From Orbilia blumenaviensis (taxonomy: Eukaryota > Ascomycota > Orbiliomycetes > Orbiliales > Orbiliaceae): DNA of 64,000 nt. Where the stretch lies: contig JAVHNS010000005.1 in the NCBI GenBank assembly GCA_036872755.1, positions 2,294,001 to 2,358,000 on the forward strand, read 5' to 3'. Made by a program: the position numbers and the translations under genes. Below the pieces are notes generated by a model. It saw only the letters and a program-made list of their open reading frames with translations, had not been told where the DNA came from and did not search any database. Below, piece after piece: positions 47,381 through 60,594 of the stretch; the stretch's first letter is position 1; each line of letters starts with the position of its first letter.

Positions 47381-47420
47381 TTTGTCTTGTCTTGTCTTGT
47401 CTTGCCTTGCCTTGCCTTGG
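47381..47420. repeat. TTGTC/TTGCC pentanucleotide repeat
   Basis: Eight copies; the first half is TTGTC, the second TTGCC, so a point change was itself amplified. Confidence 0.85.
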
Positions 47421-47907
47421 CCTCCCCCCGGGAAAATAGTAATAAGAATAATGATAATACTAGGGAAGAAGGGAAGAAAAAGAAAATAAGAAGGAACTGG
47501 AATCGGGCTATGTGAGATCCTCGAATGTTATCGATTGGATGTTGGGGAGGGAGAGAGATCCCAGGTTCTCTCGCTCTTTTTTTGACAGCCGCGGTGGATG
47601 TTTTTGCCTCTCGAGGACGTTAACATCAACGTCAGGGTATGTATGTATGTATGTAGCAGCAGCAGTATGTGTGTTCGAGTGAGGTCAAAGGGCTAAGATA
47701 TGTATGGATGTATGTGATATGTGTGTTATGTATGGACTCGCACTCGGACTGGACCCGGGGGGTGTGGAGGGGCCACTTTCTTTCCTTCTATCTTTCGAGT
47801 CGCTCGCTCTCGCTCTCGCTGCTGTTCAGAGGAACAATTATTAATGCTAGTCAAAGGCGGGTCCGTCCTCTGGTTATAACGCTAACAAGCATCTGCACGC
47901 ACGCACG

Positions 47908-47952
<45 letters not shown>

Positions 47953-47962
47953 ACACACACAC
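47908..47962. repeat. CA dinucleotide repeat
   Basis: About 27 CA units with two CG interruptions; the longest dinucleotide array of the window. Confidence 0.9.
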
Positions 47963-48299
47963 GAATAAAATGAATGAACGAATGAAAGAACGAGTGAACG
48001 AACGCCTTTCAGGTCAGTCACTGACAGTCAGCCAGTCAGCCAGTCTATCTGTGTTTTTGGATTATCTCTCTCTCACACACACAGATCTAGAGTAGAAGCA
48101 GTGGCAGCTTATGCAGACCCGCGTCCACTTTGGGTTACTAGCTGATGTATTTGAATTTATCAAAAGTTTCTTGCTGCTGCAAAAGAGAAACATGCAAGAA
48201 AAAAGAGGCCCACCGCCGTTTGAACTGGGCACTGGAAACTCGAACTGGAAACTAGAAACTGGAACGATCAAGAGGCTGATACTGGGGTAGTGCTACTAA

Positions 48300-48331
48300 T
48301 GGATGGGAAGGGAAGGGAAGGGGAGGGGAGG
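48300..48331. repeat. GGGAA / GGGGA purine run
   Basis: Tandem GGGAA units passing into GGGGA, a G-rich purine strand containing several G3-G4 tracts. Confidence 0.8.
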
Positions 48332-49111
48332 TGCGCAAAAAAAACGTGGGAGCAACCCGATCTCTTCGAACCTGAAACTTGAAACTTAGAAAACTGTCAG
48401 TCGATGGGACGTGACAGGCATGCAGGCAGGCAGGCAGCGAATATCCAAAGTAGGATTGATCAAATTGTTTTTGATTGCAAAGGGAAGAGGCCTCAAGGTC
48501 GCCGTCTGTCAATAGATCTTTTGTCCTAACTACCCGGCCTTTCTATCACCCATGCAAAAAAAACTGAACGGTTGAGAGACCAAACCAACTTGCTGGCCTG
48601 CCTGCTCAACTGACTAGCGCAACTGGCGAAGCAACAATGGGAAAGGGAAGGGGAGGGGGAAAAAAGAACAAAAAAAAACTATCCGAATATATGAAGAAAG
48701 GATAGCTCGATCAGAGCAAAGACAGAGACGTCGTACGGTGCATACGTGAACCTAATAGACTTGAGCCTAAGGGACAAGGCCGACCAAGTCTCCTCCCTTC
48801 CCGCAGCCAATAATAATAGCGTGCGTCTGGCTCGACCGCCTGCGAGAAGTTAAGTTGGGGCTCCACAAGGAAGAAATCGAAATCGGGTGCTGGCAAGGAT
48901 GACCCTTCCGAACAAATGTCTTCGCCAGGCTCCTTGGGACGGAAGTGAGGGGTCCCTTAGCTCTTCTGCAAACCGATGCTGCCAACGAGGAGAAGGGAAG
49001 GTGGCGTTCAAACATGCGTCTAAGCAGGAATGCTATTATTGATGGGGCCGGGCTAACTATAGCATCCGTTTCTTCGAACACAAGAGAGAGGGGACCCGAA
49101 AAAGAGAGAGA

Positions 49112-49113
<2 letters not shown>

Positions 49114-49143
<30 letters not shown>
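49114..49143. repeat. AG dinucleotide repeat
   Basis: Fourteen to fifteen AG units close to a CTGCGCTGCGCTGCAC near-repeat. Confidence 0.85.
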
Positions 49144-52100
49144 CGGCTCTGCACTGCGCTGCGCTGCACCGCATGCAGGGAGCAATTGCAGTGACCCGTG
49201 AAAGATGGAGATGATGATCAATGTTGGAGCGGTACAAAGCTTGCAAAGGGGATGGGCAGACGACCCAAGGAAACGGGCACCAGTACAACGGGCCTTCCGA
49301 AGGACTGCGGCTCCCTTTCCCAGGAGAACCCGACAGAACAGGCAGACAGGAAGGACAAGACCCCACACTTCAGCTCCAATTCGAAGTCTTCCAAACTCCT
49401 CGAACGTCCTCTTCGCAATTCACCCATTCATTCACCCATTCAACCAGACAGGCCATGCATGCCACAAAATGCAATTTTGGCGAAATAACGACTCTCGCTT
49501 TTGGTTTGCCGCAGCGTGCTGCTTCCCGGCTGCTTAGATAATCTTTATTTAATATCGGCTGCAGCAAAGAAGCAGTTACTTTTGACTCTTGACTCGAAGC
49601 AGGTGTGGGAACAATGGGCGCGTCTAGAACTCTTGGAAGCATCAGATGCCCCCGGTCTATTGCAGAAGAGGTGGTCCGATTTTCCCACCCTGACCAATCA
49701 GAGACCTTCCTACTCCAACTTTGCTGGGGACTGGTATCTGCTACAAGTTGTGCTTCATATTATATTACGTCTCGTTGTTCGCTCATATGAGCACCGTCGT
49801 CGCCTGGCAAAGACCGTCGACATCCGGGACGTTAGATCATGCATTACCAGCCTGTCATCGATCACTCGCTCGCCGACCTTTGAACCTCAACGGCGCACAC
49901 TGCAAAGCACATTAGATTTGGATCTACTCAGACAGGCTTTAGTTTTTCTTGAGCAAGGGTTAGTGTTTTTCTGGCTTTTGTTTTTCTTCCTTTTCCAGGC
50001 AGGGCTCTGGGCCAAGCCCACACGTTGCAATCACCCAATTGCGCTTTTTTGCTCTCCATAATCAACCAATTTCAACTACAATCATGATCTGATCCATATG
50101 AAATGCGCCTGATTCTCCTATGAAATATCGCGAATCTGAGCCAGGCAGGCGAAAAAGGCTTATTCCGGGCGCCCTGTCCGTGCTGTCGTGTCCGTCCCAC
50201 TATAGCTAGATATAAATTTCGAACACGTTTTTTGGGGGGGAGATGTCTCTCTTTCTCTTCCCCCATCTCGTATGCGGCGTCGGAAGTCTGATCACCCGCA
50301 AAGAGCAGAGCAAACAACGAAGAAGAAATCACAGAAATAAAATTGAAAATTGCCTGTTTGGGACACCAAATACGTTGTCGTTTGAAATCTTCAAATTTCA
50401 CTTTGCTTCTTGCCGTGGCTAGCTATGGCTAACTAACCAAACTGCTACTACTAACTGCGAGGAAAACGCCTCATTTCCGATGCACGCCAACAACGGCTGA
50501 ATTTCGAACTCGGGCGCCGTCGACAAGCTAGCGATTTTGGGCTTCGTTCCTTTTTTTTCTATTCCGTTCCGTATATACTTCTTAGTAAGTAAATACTTTG
50601 CTATACGCAGTACCCACTCTTAAGCTTCGTATGCCGAATGGTTCGGCACAAGATATCTCTAAATACCTTTGATCAACGCTGAAGAATGGTATTTTAAAAT
50701 TTCAAGCGTTTGAGATGCATGGCGAGAGCCTCATATGCTACGCGGAGCGGCTACTTCTCACCTCAAACTCATCCACCATCCCCTTAACCATTCAAAATTG
50801 CGAAAGCGGATCTTCCCAGATGATGCTACATTCTGATAGATCTCCCGAGTCCAGAACGGTCGGTTATGGCCTGTTGGTGTCTCTCCTGCGAATTCCACAA
50901 CTACAAACAAAATGCCACTGTGCTCATTCAAATTCATTCGAAACTCTAATCAGATGCCCAACGCCGCCCCCCAAGAAGAAACCTTGAATCGGATCCTGTG
51001 ACTGTTCCTTTTTGCTACTTCCTACATACGTGTGTTCCATGGGGAGACCCTGTATCGACATGTATGAGATCATTGGACATGAAAGAAGCTTCTAAAGGGC
51101 TTGCAGGTAGATGCCTGCAGGCATTTGCATGCAAAAGATACATACCTACATGTACTCTTGTATGTACCTCAAAGGATAAACTCTAACCGGTCTAGATGCA
51201 TCTATTTCTTGCCAAAAGAGCCAGCGAATGAATCTGAGGGAAAGTCCCTCGTCTACTTTGTACCTCGAGCCGATGTCTCGTTTTTTATCCCAGCCTGTCA
51301 GTAGCCACACACGCGTGGGTCAAAAACATTATTTGATCCCCACCCGGGCCACATCTGCTTCTGCTGCTGGATCGTACGACACCGGCAGGCCAAGAAAAGA
51401 ACAATTTCACGGACCCTATAGTGGAGGGCATATCATTATCCAAAACGGAATCTCCGGTGAACTGGTATCCACATACTTCGTCTTTTCTTGCCATCACACC
51501 CGGACCCACTCTTTATGAAGGGCAAGATCTATCGAACGGACTTCCCAAAACGTGTGCAGGCTTTGGATGGTCGATTGAACACCCTTGCTTCACCATCCTG
51601 AAAAGTGCTTCCACGTCTTTTGGGGCTGAACTCCACATCCCAAAACGATCAACCCAGCGCGTAAACTTGTGTGAACTCGCCGAACCCCAAATTCTTGAGA
51701 TTGCGAAGGGACAAGAAGAGCCGGTGATCAGCTTCTTGCATTGGTCCCAAAGAGGACGAAGGCCCAGAGTGGGCCGTTTCCCCCCCTCTCGGTTCCAGAT
51801 AATCGCCAAAAGTTTTGACTGCCGTTCAAACTTGCGTGAATTCCTTCCCTTAACGATTCCTAATAATATACACGAACACCAAGCCGGTGGACCCACCCGG
51901 CCCCATTTCCCATGCGACTTCCTTGAAGACGCTCTGCACAACCTGCAACTCCAATTGCTTCGCTGCTGTATCACAGTCTAGAAGCCCGCAGCAACTCATG
52001 TTGCCTTATTACTGCCCACACATACTATACTATACCATACTCCTGCGAGCTCGGAGATTACACCCAGGAACGTGAGATCAGACCACAGCCAACAATATAT

Positions 52101-55100
52101 CTCCGCATTGAGGCATTTTATCTCCTTGCGAGATCTATCACACACTCGCTCGATCGTGATATTTCGGCTCTCTAGTTCACTCACACCCACCACCCGCGCA
52201 CACGCAGTCTCCCTGCAGAGCTATAATGTATTCCACTCGCCTATACTGAGTGTATATCGGGCTTGTGAACGGCCGATCTGATATGAAATGGCCGTTTCCC
52301 CATCCCTTCCCAGTACATCTAATCTATCCCCCGTCGTATAAGCCTTGTAATCCCTTTACGACTCATGCCACTTAAGTAGCTGAGTTTACGAGACGGGAAT
52401 CTGCGAAGAGTATAGCAGCTAAGTAGCGTCGTCGATAATCCGTAGTTTCTCGGGTGCCGCATCGCCGCTTTCGACCGTGAGTGATAGTGACTTATGCAAC
52501 GAAAGTGAACTACAAGTCACTAACTAACTATATCCTGCACCGGTTTAACATTGACTAAACCTCGAACTCTTTAACTCACTCCACGATGACATCCTTCGAC
52601 ATCAACGTCCATCGATCGATGCGATGGTGCAAGATCAAAAACCCACCCCCAAAAGGTCGCCCCATATCTTCCGTCATTCGTTTTACCATCCTCGCCAAAA
52701 ACTCCACAATCCGGAGAAGTGACATGTAAAATAGGCTGCCTAATCCGTTGGATATCCGTTAACCGCTGCAGGAGGTGAAAATGATTCGTTGGAAAGCTTT
52801 TCCTTTGCCCCGACGGTGCCATGTCCTCTTCTTCCTTTTTGTCCTTCCCCTTCATCACGAAATCTGTTTTGTATGAGGCCTGGTCCCTGTTTACACATTC
52901 TGCATGATGGTAGGTTTAATACTGAAAGCTATAGGGTAGGGATTCTTCGGTGCGTGGAAAATGTGATATAATATTATTATATTACGGGATAACAACAAAG
53001 GTACTTTAACTCTCGTACGGTGTCAGCGCTGTTGGGGGGTTCCTTCTTTTCTTTTCTTTTCAGCCGTTTGGGCCAATCGGTTTGCATAGCCATCCCCCAC
53101 CTTTTGAGGTCCCATCTCTCAAACAGAATGGCAAAAACGGGATCTGGTTTTAATCGATAGGAGTATTTTTTTGTTTGTGGTTCTTTGGAGAGTGGACTTT
53201 GAGCACGGTCATTGCCCCACAAGTGTGGCTGTGCATAGATGTTTGGGGGGAAAAACGTCGGACCCGTGGCTTTGCTGCTCTTTGCGGCGAGTGTGACAGC
53301 TCTATTTTTAAAGCATCGACCAGCCTAGATGGCATGTATCTACCTAAGTACATATTCAAAGAGAGAGAAAAAAAGTATGACTCGATTTTGACAAGCTCGA
53401 TGTACCGAATACGCATCTTGATGTACATGCCGATTGCATCAATATCGATAGCGGCTCTCCTTGTCAGGCTCCTCGTGGGCTAGCTAGCGCTTCCGAACAC
53501 GAGGCACTTTTTTAGTGCGGCCCACTTGTTGGATTCTGCATGAGCCAACGCAGATCTATCAAGTGGATGTTGAGGATAGCAGTTGGAAACTATAAATATC
53601 ACAAATTGAAGAAGAAGACTAATGCTAGCGGATGCTTCCCGTAATATGTTTTAGGAACTTTTAGGTTCTAGGTCTTGAAAGAGGGAGAAAGGATGTTTTT
53701 GTGTGTGTATATACCTGTGGCTGAGAGGGCAGTCGGGAAGGATTCCTTGTTCTCGGGATCCTGAGACGAGTATGAGTACAGTTGACCGAATGTGATTGCT
53801 ATACACGGATTGCAACCTTATGCATTGTACATGAAAGCTGGAGCCTTCGGGTGATCACGTCGACAAGCTCTTGAGGGATTTCCTAGCAGTATGGCCCTCT
53901 CTCGAAAAGTAAAGGTTGATATCATTTACTTTCTAACCGTGCCGTTCTATCAAATTCCCAAACCACAGGCTAATATTCTTCTGTGATACATTCGGTATCA
54001 TATATCAGTAGGCTACTCTTCATCCATAAGCCACAATCTGTTGCAAACTGCTTAAGCGACTGACCGGCCCGCGCTTTCGGCACGGATACGACGTCGTACA
54101 GTTTCATCTTCAGGCCGATGAGTATCTTTCGGCCCGGTTAACAACCCCTTAACTGCTTCGGCGATTGAATAGACCTCAAACATTTAGGTGAAACAATGCA
54201 TAGTGGCTAGGTCGATTCAATGCAAGGCCCGACTTTCAATCCGAGCTGGCTTGATCAGGTGAGCTGTCATGTTATCCAAACGCCCATGTCGACAGCCTTG
54301 CAAGGTATACACGCGCATTCAACTAATTCAACCGTTTTTGTTTCAGTATGATTGGTACGCCTTTATACGTATGCTATCAACCGGTCTAGATGCGGGATGT
54401 TGAACTCACTGGTGCTGGCAGGCAGACGTGATCTCTCGACTTGCCTCCCCCCAAACGACACTGAGTCTTCTGCTATACCGATTATTGCGAAACATATGGG
54501 AGGGTGCATGCAACCAACAATTATGTTCATAAATCCTCGCCTAGCGTCGGGAAGGATAACCCCACGGTTCCTAAACCTCAGGAAAAAACGGCTATAGCGC
54601 TACAGAATTATTAACGATGTTTCATGAGATATCACAAGCATCTGCGATTTCTTGGTGCATTTGCAGAAGCTATGGTAACATGGTATTCCTTCAAAGAGAG
54701 TATTTAATCATGTGCCTGTTACGCAAGTTCTGAAGAGTTCAAAAGCGTTGGTGCCACGTAGACCCGAACGGCTTCTGTACACATTTACGCCACAGAACAG
54801 TGTTTTTGTTCGCAGCCCATGTTCGTAGATTCATATGAATATGACAAGCTAGCGAGCTGGGGCGGGGCTTGAAATTCCAGACCGCAGCATATAAACCTGG
54901 ACAGGAAAACCAGAGAGCTCGATTCAAACTAGTGGGATCCCGAGCTCATCTGATCACAAGCACTCTCGTAAGTCTTCTCAGCGACGTCAAATTTGGAAAA
55001 CTAGTGGTCATAGCATATTAAGATTTCGGGCTATCGGCGCCCCGAGACACGTTTGGTTAATTGGTTGCACAACCCCACGCGTACGGAGATGGTAAGTTAC

Positions 55101-55152
55101 ACAACGTTCTGAGCTTTGGGAACTTTGTGGTAGCAACAATCCCCAAAGAGTG

Positions 55153-55177
55153 CATATATAATATATATATATATATG
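55153..55177. repeat. AT dinucleotide repeat
   Basis: AT-repeat with one phase slip, in gene-free DNA. Confidence 0.85.
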
Positions 55178-55457
55178 CAAATACTTACCAAGGTCGACCG
55201 GTCACAATTGGTCCCGGGAAGGCAGACACACACAGAAGTCGTGATCGTACTTCGACTGATTACTCAGAACATTGTATATACTTCAAATGCTTGGCAGGGA
55301 CACAGAAAGAAAATTATTGTTACATCCGCAAGTACAGGCACAACGTAGCTTAAATAGGAAGCATGATGAATATGAAGGGGCAGCCTGTATTGAAGTCATG
55401 TGTTTTGGTTCTGGAATCCTACGAGAAAAAAGAAACCACAGACCCAGATCGCGGTCT

Positions 55458-55480
55458 GCTTCTTCTTCTTCTTCTTCTTT
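55458..55480. repeat. CTT trinucleotide repeat
   Basis: Seven tandem CTT/TTC units in gene-free DNA, followed by an AT-rich TATCTATC stretch. Confidence 0.8.
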
Positions 55481-56745
55481 GTTTACTCTATTTACTATAT
55501 ATCTATCTATCATCTATTTATTTTAAAACTCTTACACTGAATACCCGTATCCGTTTGTAACTGCTAAGTGAGGGCCATCAAGATAAGATTTATAAACCGC
55601 GGGGCATAATTCGGAAAATAACAGATCCACCTAGCCCGCGATCAGTGGATATGTAAGAGCCTAGAGCTTCGTGTACCTAAAAGAGCAATGCAATCATGTG
55701 GATTTAGAACCATAAACCAATACAGCCAATAAAAAGGTACGTAGCTAAGATATTCATATTTACTATGCCATCGCCTTTAGGTCTCAGTCACCATGCATGT
55801 TGGTGGTAACCAAATGCATGTCCGATGAGCTCTGCCATGGGGTAGCTGAACGTCTCGACGACCCGATCACCTCCTCGCATCCCCTTCCAGAGCGTTTCGT
55901 GCTTTCTACGGCTGGTACAGTTTCACTAAATATATTATATGCACGGGCTAGGTTACCATGGAAAAGGAATACTATGTATAGCAGCGTGGGCATGCATTGG
56001 CCAGTGCGATTTGCCACCTATCTATTGATCGATATACACAAGCATCTAATAAGCGAATAGCTTTATGATTAATTTAATATCTCCGTTGAGATTATAAATT
56101 GTCCCGAATCAACGATATATAATGTCACCATGGTACATATACAGTCGACATTGTCGTAGTACCACAGCATGTACGTTTGAGCTCTCAAAAAGCTCTGCAT
56201 CGACATGGAACTCCGCCACTGCTTCAAAGGCACCTAATAGGTGCATGTTCCCGAATGCCTGGGGGGTGCTTCTCCTTCCTGGCCTCTGTTTGGCTTCAAT
56301 GCCCCGTTCACACAAAAGTTGAAGTTTTCCGTCCCTGCACGACGCGGGAAGGCAGATTCGGGCCTGCGTTGACAGGATTGGAGTCACCCAACTGGGGTTC
56401 CTAAATGAATCCGTCCTAAAAGAAGGATTTCGTAAATTCTCTTGCCGGATCTGCTTTTTAGGGTCTTTGACCATCCATATAGGCTTATAAATATACGACA
56501 CTATCGACTCCGGTGGATACATTCCTCACTTTTGACCAGCTTACGCCACTTGCTCATCAATCTTCCATCATCTATTCGATAACGATTTTTCTAAGTATAT
56601 TTCCTTACGTATACACTAAGATTCTTAGTTCAAGGTGCATAAGCAGCTTTGGTATGGGAGTAGTAGGGCCTGCACTGCTCCTATCTTTTTTAAACCTATT
56701 TCAAGGTAGAAATAATATTAACATACATGTGAAGGTCTCCTAAAC

Positions 56746-57784
56746 ATGAACAACTTATTATTCGACAATTCCGAGCTCTCCCTCGAGGATGCCCCCGGCG
56801 AGACCGTGGGCAGCACCGAGAGCCCACCGTTTTTGAATGTGTCCATTCAAAACCCAGGCTCTCAGATAGTTCGATCCACCACCGCCGCTGGCGATATACT
56901 AGTTATGTATGTCAGCCTCGTGGCTCTCAATAATAAGTACGAGTTCTCGATCAACGAAAACGAGCCGGTTGAGAGAATCCTACTTCTGGTTAAATGTAAT
57001 AATCACCCATTCTATTTATGATCATTATTTCTACCTCTCAGATGTTAATATACCTACCCCAGCACTTTTTGAGGACATGGACTACTTCAAACCCTGCCCC
57101 GCGGGATCCTTCGACTGGAACATCGACCTCGTCCACCGCGGACTCTCAATCCTGAACATGGTAAACCTCATAACCTACCGCGGAGAGGAACAATCCAACC
57201 TCCTAGTCAAACACCTTCTATACGGCGGTGAGATCTTTGAACCTCGCTTCTTTGAAGTCCAGAAGCCACCGGTTACCCGCGCACCAACTGAATTTAAATG
57301 GAACCCTCGTCAGAGGCGATGGGATGCAAAGGAAGCTACAGGGGAGATGTTGCTTCTGGACTCGCAGTTGGCGGTTCATGATAAAATCATCTACACTCCT
57401 TTCACGAGCTGCAAGCATTCTCTTTCGGAGACGTCAATGCAGCTTACGTATCTTCGCTGGTTATATGAACAACTTAGAATGCCGCTTTCTCAGCTAGGTT
57501 ACCAGTCTGCAGTTGTATATGTTGGCACGGGGAGCTTGACAATGGCTGTGGTTAAGAGTTATTCTTGGGCTGGTGATGCGGGTCAAGGTATTGGGAAGAT
57601 CGTGGAGTGGGGTGCGGAGCATGGGGTTGTTCAGGATACGAATGGTACGCAGAGGGTTTTGAGGTTTAGGCAGGGTAGGGGGGTTTGGATGGAGGATCGG
57701 AAGGAGATGTCGACTGGGACGCTGAGGATTGAGCAGATGGATTTGTTTGGGTTGGGGAATTTGAGTATTGGGGAAGGCATATAG
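56746..57784 (+). CDS. Two-exon protein of unknown function
   Basis: Exons 56746-56995 and 57042-57784, joined over a 46-bp intron (GTAATA donor, CTCTCAG acceptor), give 330 residues. The N-terminus is acidic and serine-rich (LLFDNSELSLEDAPGETVGS). The rest looks folded and aromatic-rich: DMDYFKPCPAGSFDWNIDLVHRG, LVKHLLYGGEIFEPRFFEV, SMQLTYLRWLYEQLRMPLSQLGY, VYVGTGSLTMAVVKSYSWAG, then IGKIVEWGAEHGVV. I know no family with these motifs. No signal peptide or membrane segment is seen. Codon usage and the lack of stops over 993 spliced bases support a real gene. The second exon could be read from an earlier start at 56909, but that would run through the intron. Confidence 0.7.
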
Positions 57785-60594
57785 GTGGTTACATGCTTGC
57801 GGGAGAGCTGGCTGGGGGGGTTTATGTTGTGTTCCTGTTGGGTTTGGACTGTTCCGAGTCTTGGTTCACAGAATCGAATGGATGATTTCCTTTTTTTTTA
57901 TATTGGGTTATTGTTATTGCGTTTTTGCCCCTTTCATCACCCCGAAATTGCGAACTGCGAGTTTGTTCTCTGTCTTCTTCTTCTTCTTTTTCTTCTTCTT
58001 ATTGTTGCTGTATCTTGTTTCCTAACACGCAGTTTGGTTGTACTATATTGCACGTTACCCATGTGGTATCGTGTAATTTTACACTTTATCCTTCAGTTTT
58101 CTTCTCCCTCCTTCTTCTTCTTTAGGTCAAATTTTTGCGAATTTTGCAACTTGTTTTGTTTCTTTTCTCTTTTATATCTCATATCCTTCCAACAGCTAAA
58201 TCAAGATGTCTAGATACACTTCCAAAAAAATGAATTTGAATCTGAAGTGTTTCTAGAATTCTCCTTTTTTGCCGGGCTTTTTTTTTTGCGAAGAATCCTG
58301 AACACTCCTGGAGCCACTGAGGTTCAAGGCGATGTCACACCTAGCCAGTTAAAAAAAGATCCTTCGGCCTGCTACACCATTTAATGTACTACCCATAGAT
58401 TCAGGAACACTCGACTAAAGTAGTACTAGTAAAAGCAGATCGAGGGTACACAAGCCGATTTGCAAGAAGCCTTTGCTCTGCTCTTAAGCTTGGCAAGTGA
58501 AGTTCATTTCTGAGGGGGAAAGAAAAAGGCCGAGTTCATACAAAAGAAAAAAGAAAAAAAAAAGATTATAACAGGACATTGATCGAAAGCAATTGAGGGA
58601 GAGAGGGGCGGCGTCACCGGTTATCGATGTAGGACGTCAGGCGATGTATACGTATCTAGCGGTTGCGTACCGGGGGTGGGCGGGGGGAAAAGAAAGATGT
58701 AAACGGGTTCCGTACAGCTTCAAAAAAAAAAGAAAAAGAAATGACGGTCTGCCATAGTTCATACACCCACGGGCACGGGCTAATAAGCAATCAGGAACCC
58801 CGCCCCAAATGTAGTTATCGCCCAAACATCCTGGACCTATCCCACAAGGATAGTGGTCAAAAACTGAAAAGAAAAAAAAAGAAACCCTGTCTAAAGGACG
58901 AGAGAAGGGTAAGGTAAAACTCGAGGTACGTACTTATAAGACAGGGTTGTTTTGGTGGTACGTAGTTGAGGCTTATCAATCCCAACGTGGTATACTCGTG
59001 TAACCTGGCGTGTGTGTGTAACTTTCCGAGTATTCGGCTACCATCCCTGCTTCGACCTGCATCCCAACGACGTCGGAGACCTTTTGGATCAGATCTGATT
59101 TATGGCTAACGCCTATCATGTGATGTGGGTGGTTTACTACCAAGATTGGTGGGACGGTAGCTGGTTGGATCGATATTGAATTCGGGAAACAAGGTATGCT
59201 GGTCCCGTTGAGGCTGGCTGGGGTTTGAGGGGAAAAGAAAACAGGAAAGAGCCTTGAATAGCTCGTGCTAGTTGGACTAGTTTGATGTCTTCCTCCTCAG
59301 CAAGCGCCTGCTTCTATGTGCAAACATACATCTAATAGTTACAAGTACTTAATTGGTTAATGACAGTAGCTTGGTACCATGCAAGCACAGCATTAACCGT
59401 ATGATTAACGTATATTTTGCCACAGCGGTAATCCAATTACAATTAATAGCTACCTGGTTATGCTAAAAAAAAAAAAAAAAGCGGTACACCAGCGCTAGCT
59501 AACATTAACAACATCCAGTTAGCAGCCAAAGGCATACCCCAAAATTGTGCCCGTCGAAATCATGTGATCATCATCTAGCTACGTGCATTAGTGCCACGCC
59601 TTCTTGTATTACCAATTGCGGGTCTAGACGTAACGGCTATCTGTAGCTGGCTAAGCTAGGTATCACCCGTACTACCTCATATATCAGACAAGAAGAAACA
59701 ACAACAAAAATGCAACAAAGTGATATGTTCGCTATCATTTTTTTTTTAAATAACGTTACGGGGGTCCAGTGAGCCAATTGTTCTAAAACCATATGTTTTC
59801 CAAATTTGACGTTACACGCAAACAGACTCCAAAATCCCTCGGGAATGTTACACGATCTTTTCTCTTTCGTAGTAGTTTATAATTACTTAAGCCTTGCATG
59901 AATTGTCTTTTCTTATATGCCCTGGTCTCCCGACCCTTACCACGCGGTACGTTTCCTGGATTATGAGCCGTGCGTGGTCTAATATATATCTACGTATGAA
60001 GCTAAAGCTGAGCTTGGAAGCTCGGGCGGACTCCGCGAGGCATTTTTTATTTTTATTTTTTATGTCGTCAGTGACGTTCTTTCGCGCGAGACTTCGAGGC
60101 TCCAGCCTTGGCTTTGTTTCGTCGTTTGCTCTGTGGATCCAATCCTGTGCATGTAACCGGTCTTCAATATATGCCCCGAACAATATCTGTAATTGAGCGG
60201 TGAAGAGATGGAACCCGGGGGGGGGGAAAGAAAAGAAAAGAAAAGAAAAGAACACGAAGAATGGATTTGAAAATGTGGATAATAAAAAGAAAGAAAATTT
60301 AAAAGATGCCTGATATCGATGTCGGAATGTCGGAGTGTCTAAGCAAGTGTAGAAGACTGCGGTTTAGGACCTTTCCCTTGACCTTAATCTTTTTTTTTTT
60401 TTTTTCAGTAGATGCATGTAATTAAATTGTCAATTATGCAAGATATTGGGGCCATGCGTAGGATCTGATCTGAGGCAACGTATCGACGCCTTCTATACCT
60501 TCAATTTACATGCCCCAGATACTTCATACATCCAAACCAAAAAAAAAAAAAAGAGAGAGAGAGAGAGAGAAAGAAAGAAGAAAAAGAAGGTAAA
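57785..60594. other. 2.8-kb spacer between convergent genes
   Basis: No gene seen. It begins with a T-rich and CTT-rich stretch (57880-58150) that should be the 3' region of the preceding gene. Later parts hold A- and T-homopolymers (59465-59480, 60390-60408), a G run followed by AAAAG repeats (60217-60250) and an AG run (60553-60570). Confidence 0.5.
60217..60250. repeat. G10 run plus AAAAG repeat
   Basis: Ten G followed by five copies of AAAG/AAAAG. Confidence 0.8.

Larger units (their letters stand above)
44688..56745. other. 12-kb stretch without recognisable genes, microsatellite-rich
   Basis: No gene was recognised between the start of the histidine kinase and the unknown gene at 56746. 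45.4-50 kb is packed with simple repeats (AG, CA, GGACT, AACAG, TTGTC, AGGG and CAGG runs). On the minus strand the pyrimidine-rich bias would suit long leaders upstream of the kinase. The largest open frames (49501-50061 and 51421-51981) have no domain or codon pattern that convinces me. From 50 to 56.7 kb the sequence is ordinary mixed spacer with TA-rich blocks near 55150. Non-coding transcripts cannot be excluded. Confidence 0.5.

Noticed and set aside
47158..47515. Several overlapping frames through the pentamer repeats
   Set aside because: Open in multiple frames because pentanucleotide repeats without stops are open in all frames.
49501..50061. 186-codon plus-strand frame
   Set aside because: No domain, ends in a Phe/Leu-rich homopolymer-driven tail, and no intron signals link it to other exons.
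51421..51981. 186-codon plus-strand frame with a 153-codon antisense frame
   Set aside because: Neither strand shows a family or a clear codon pattern; both being open argues for chance.
52571..52858. 95-codon minus-strand frame
   Set aside because: No recognisable motif, no convincing upstream or downstream exon.
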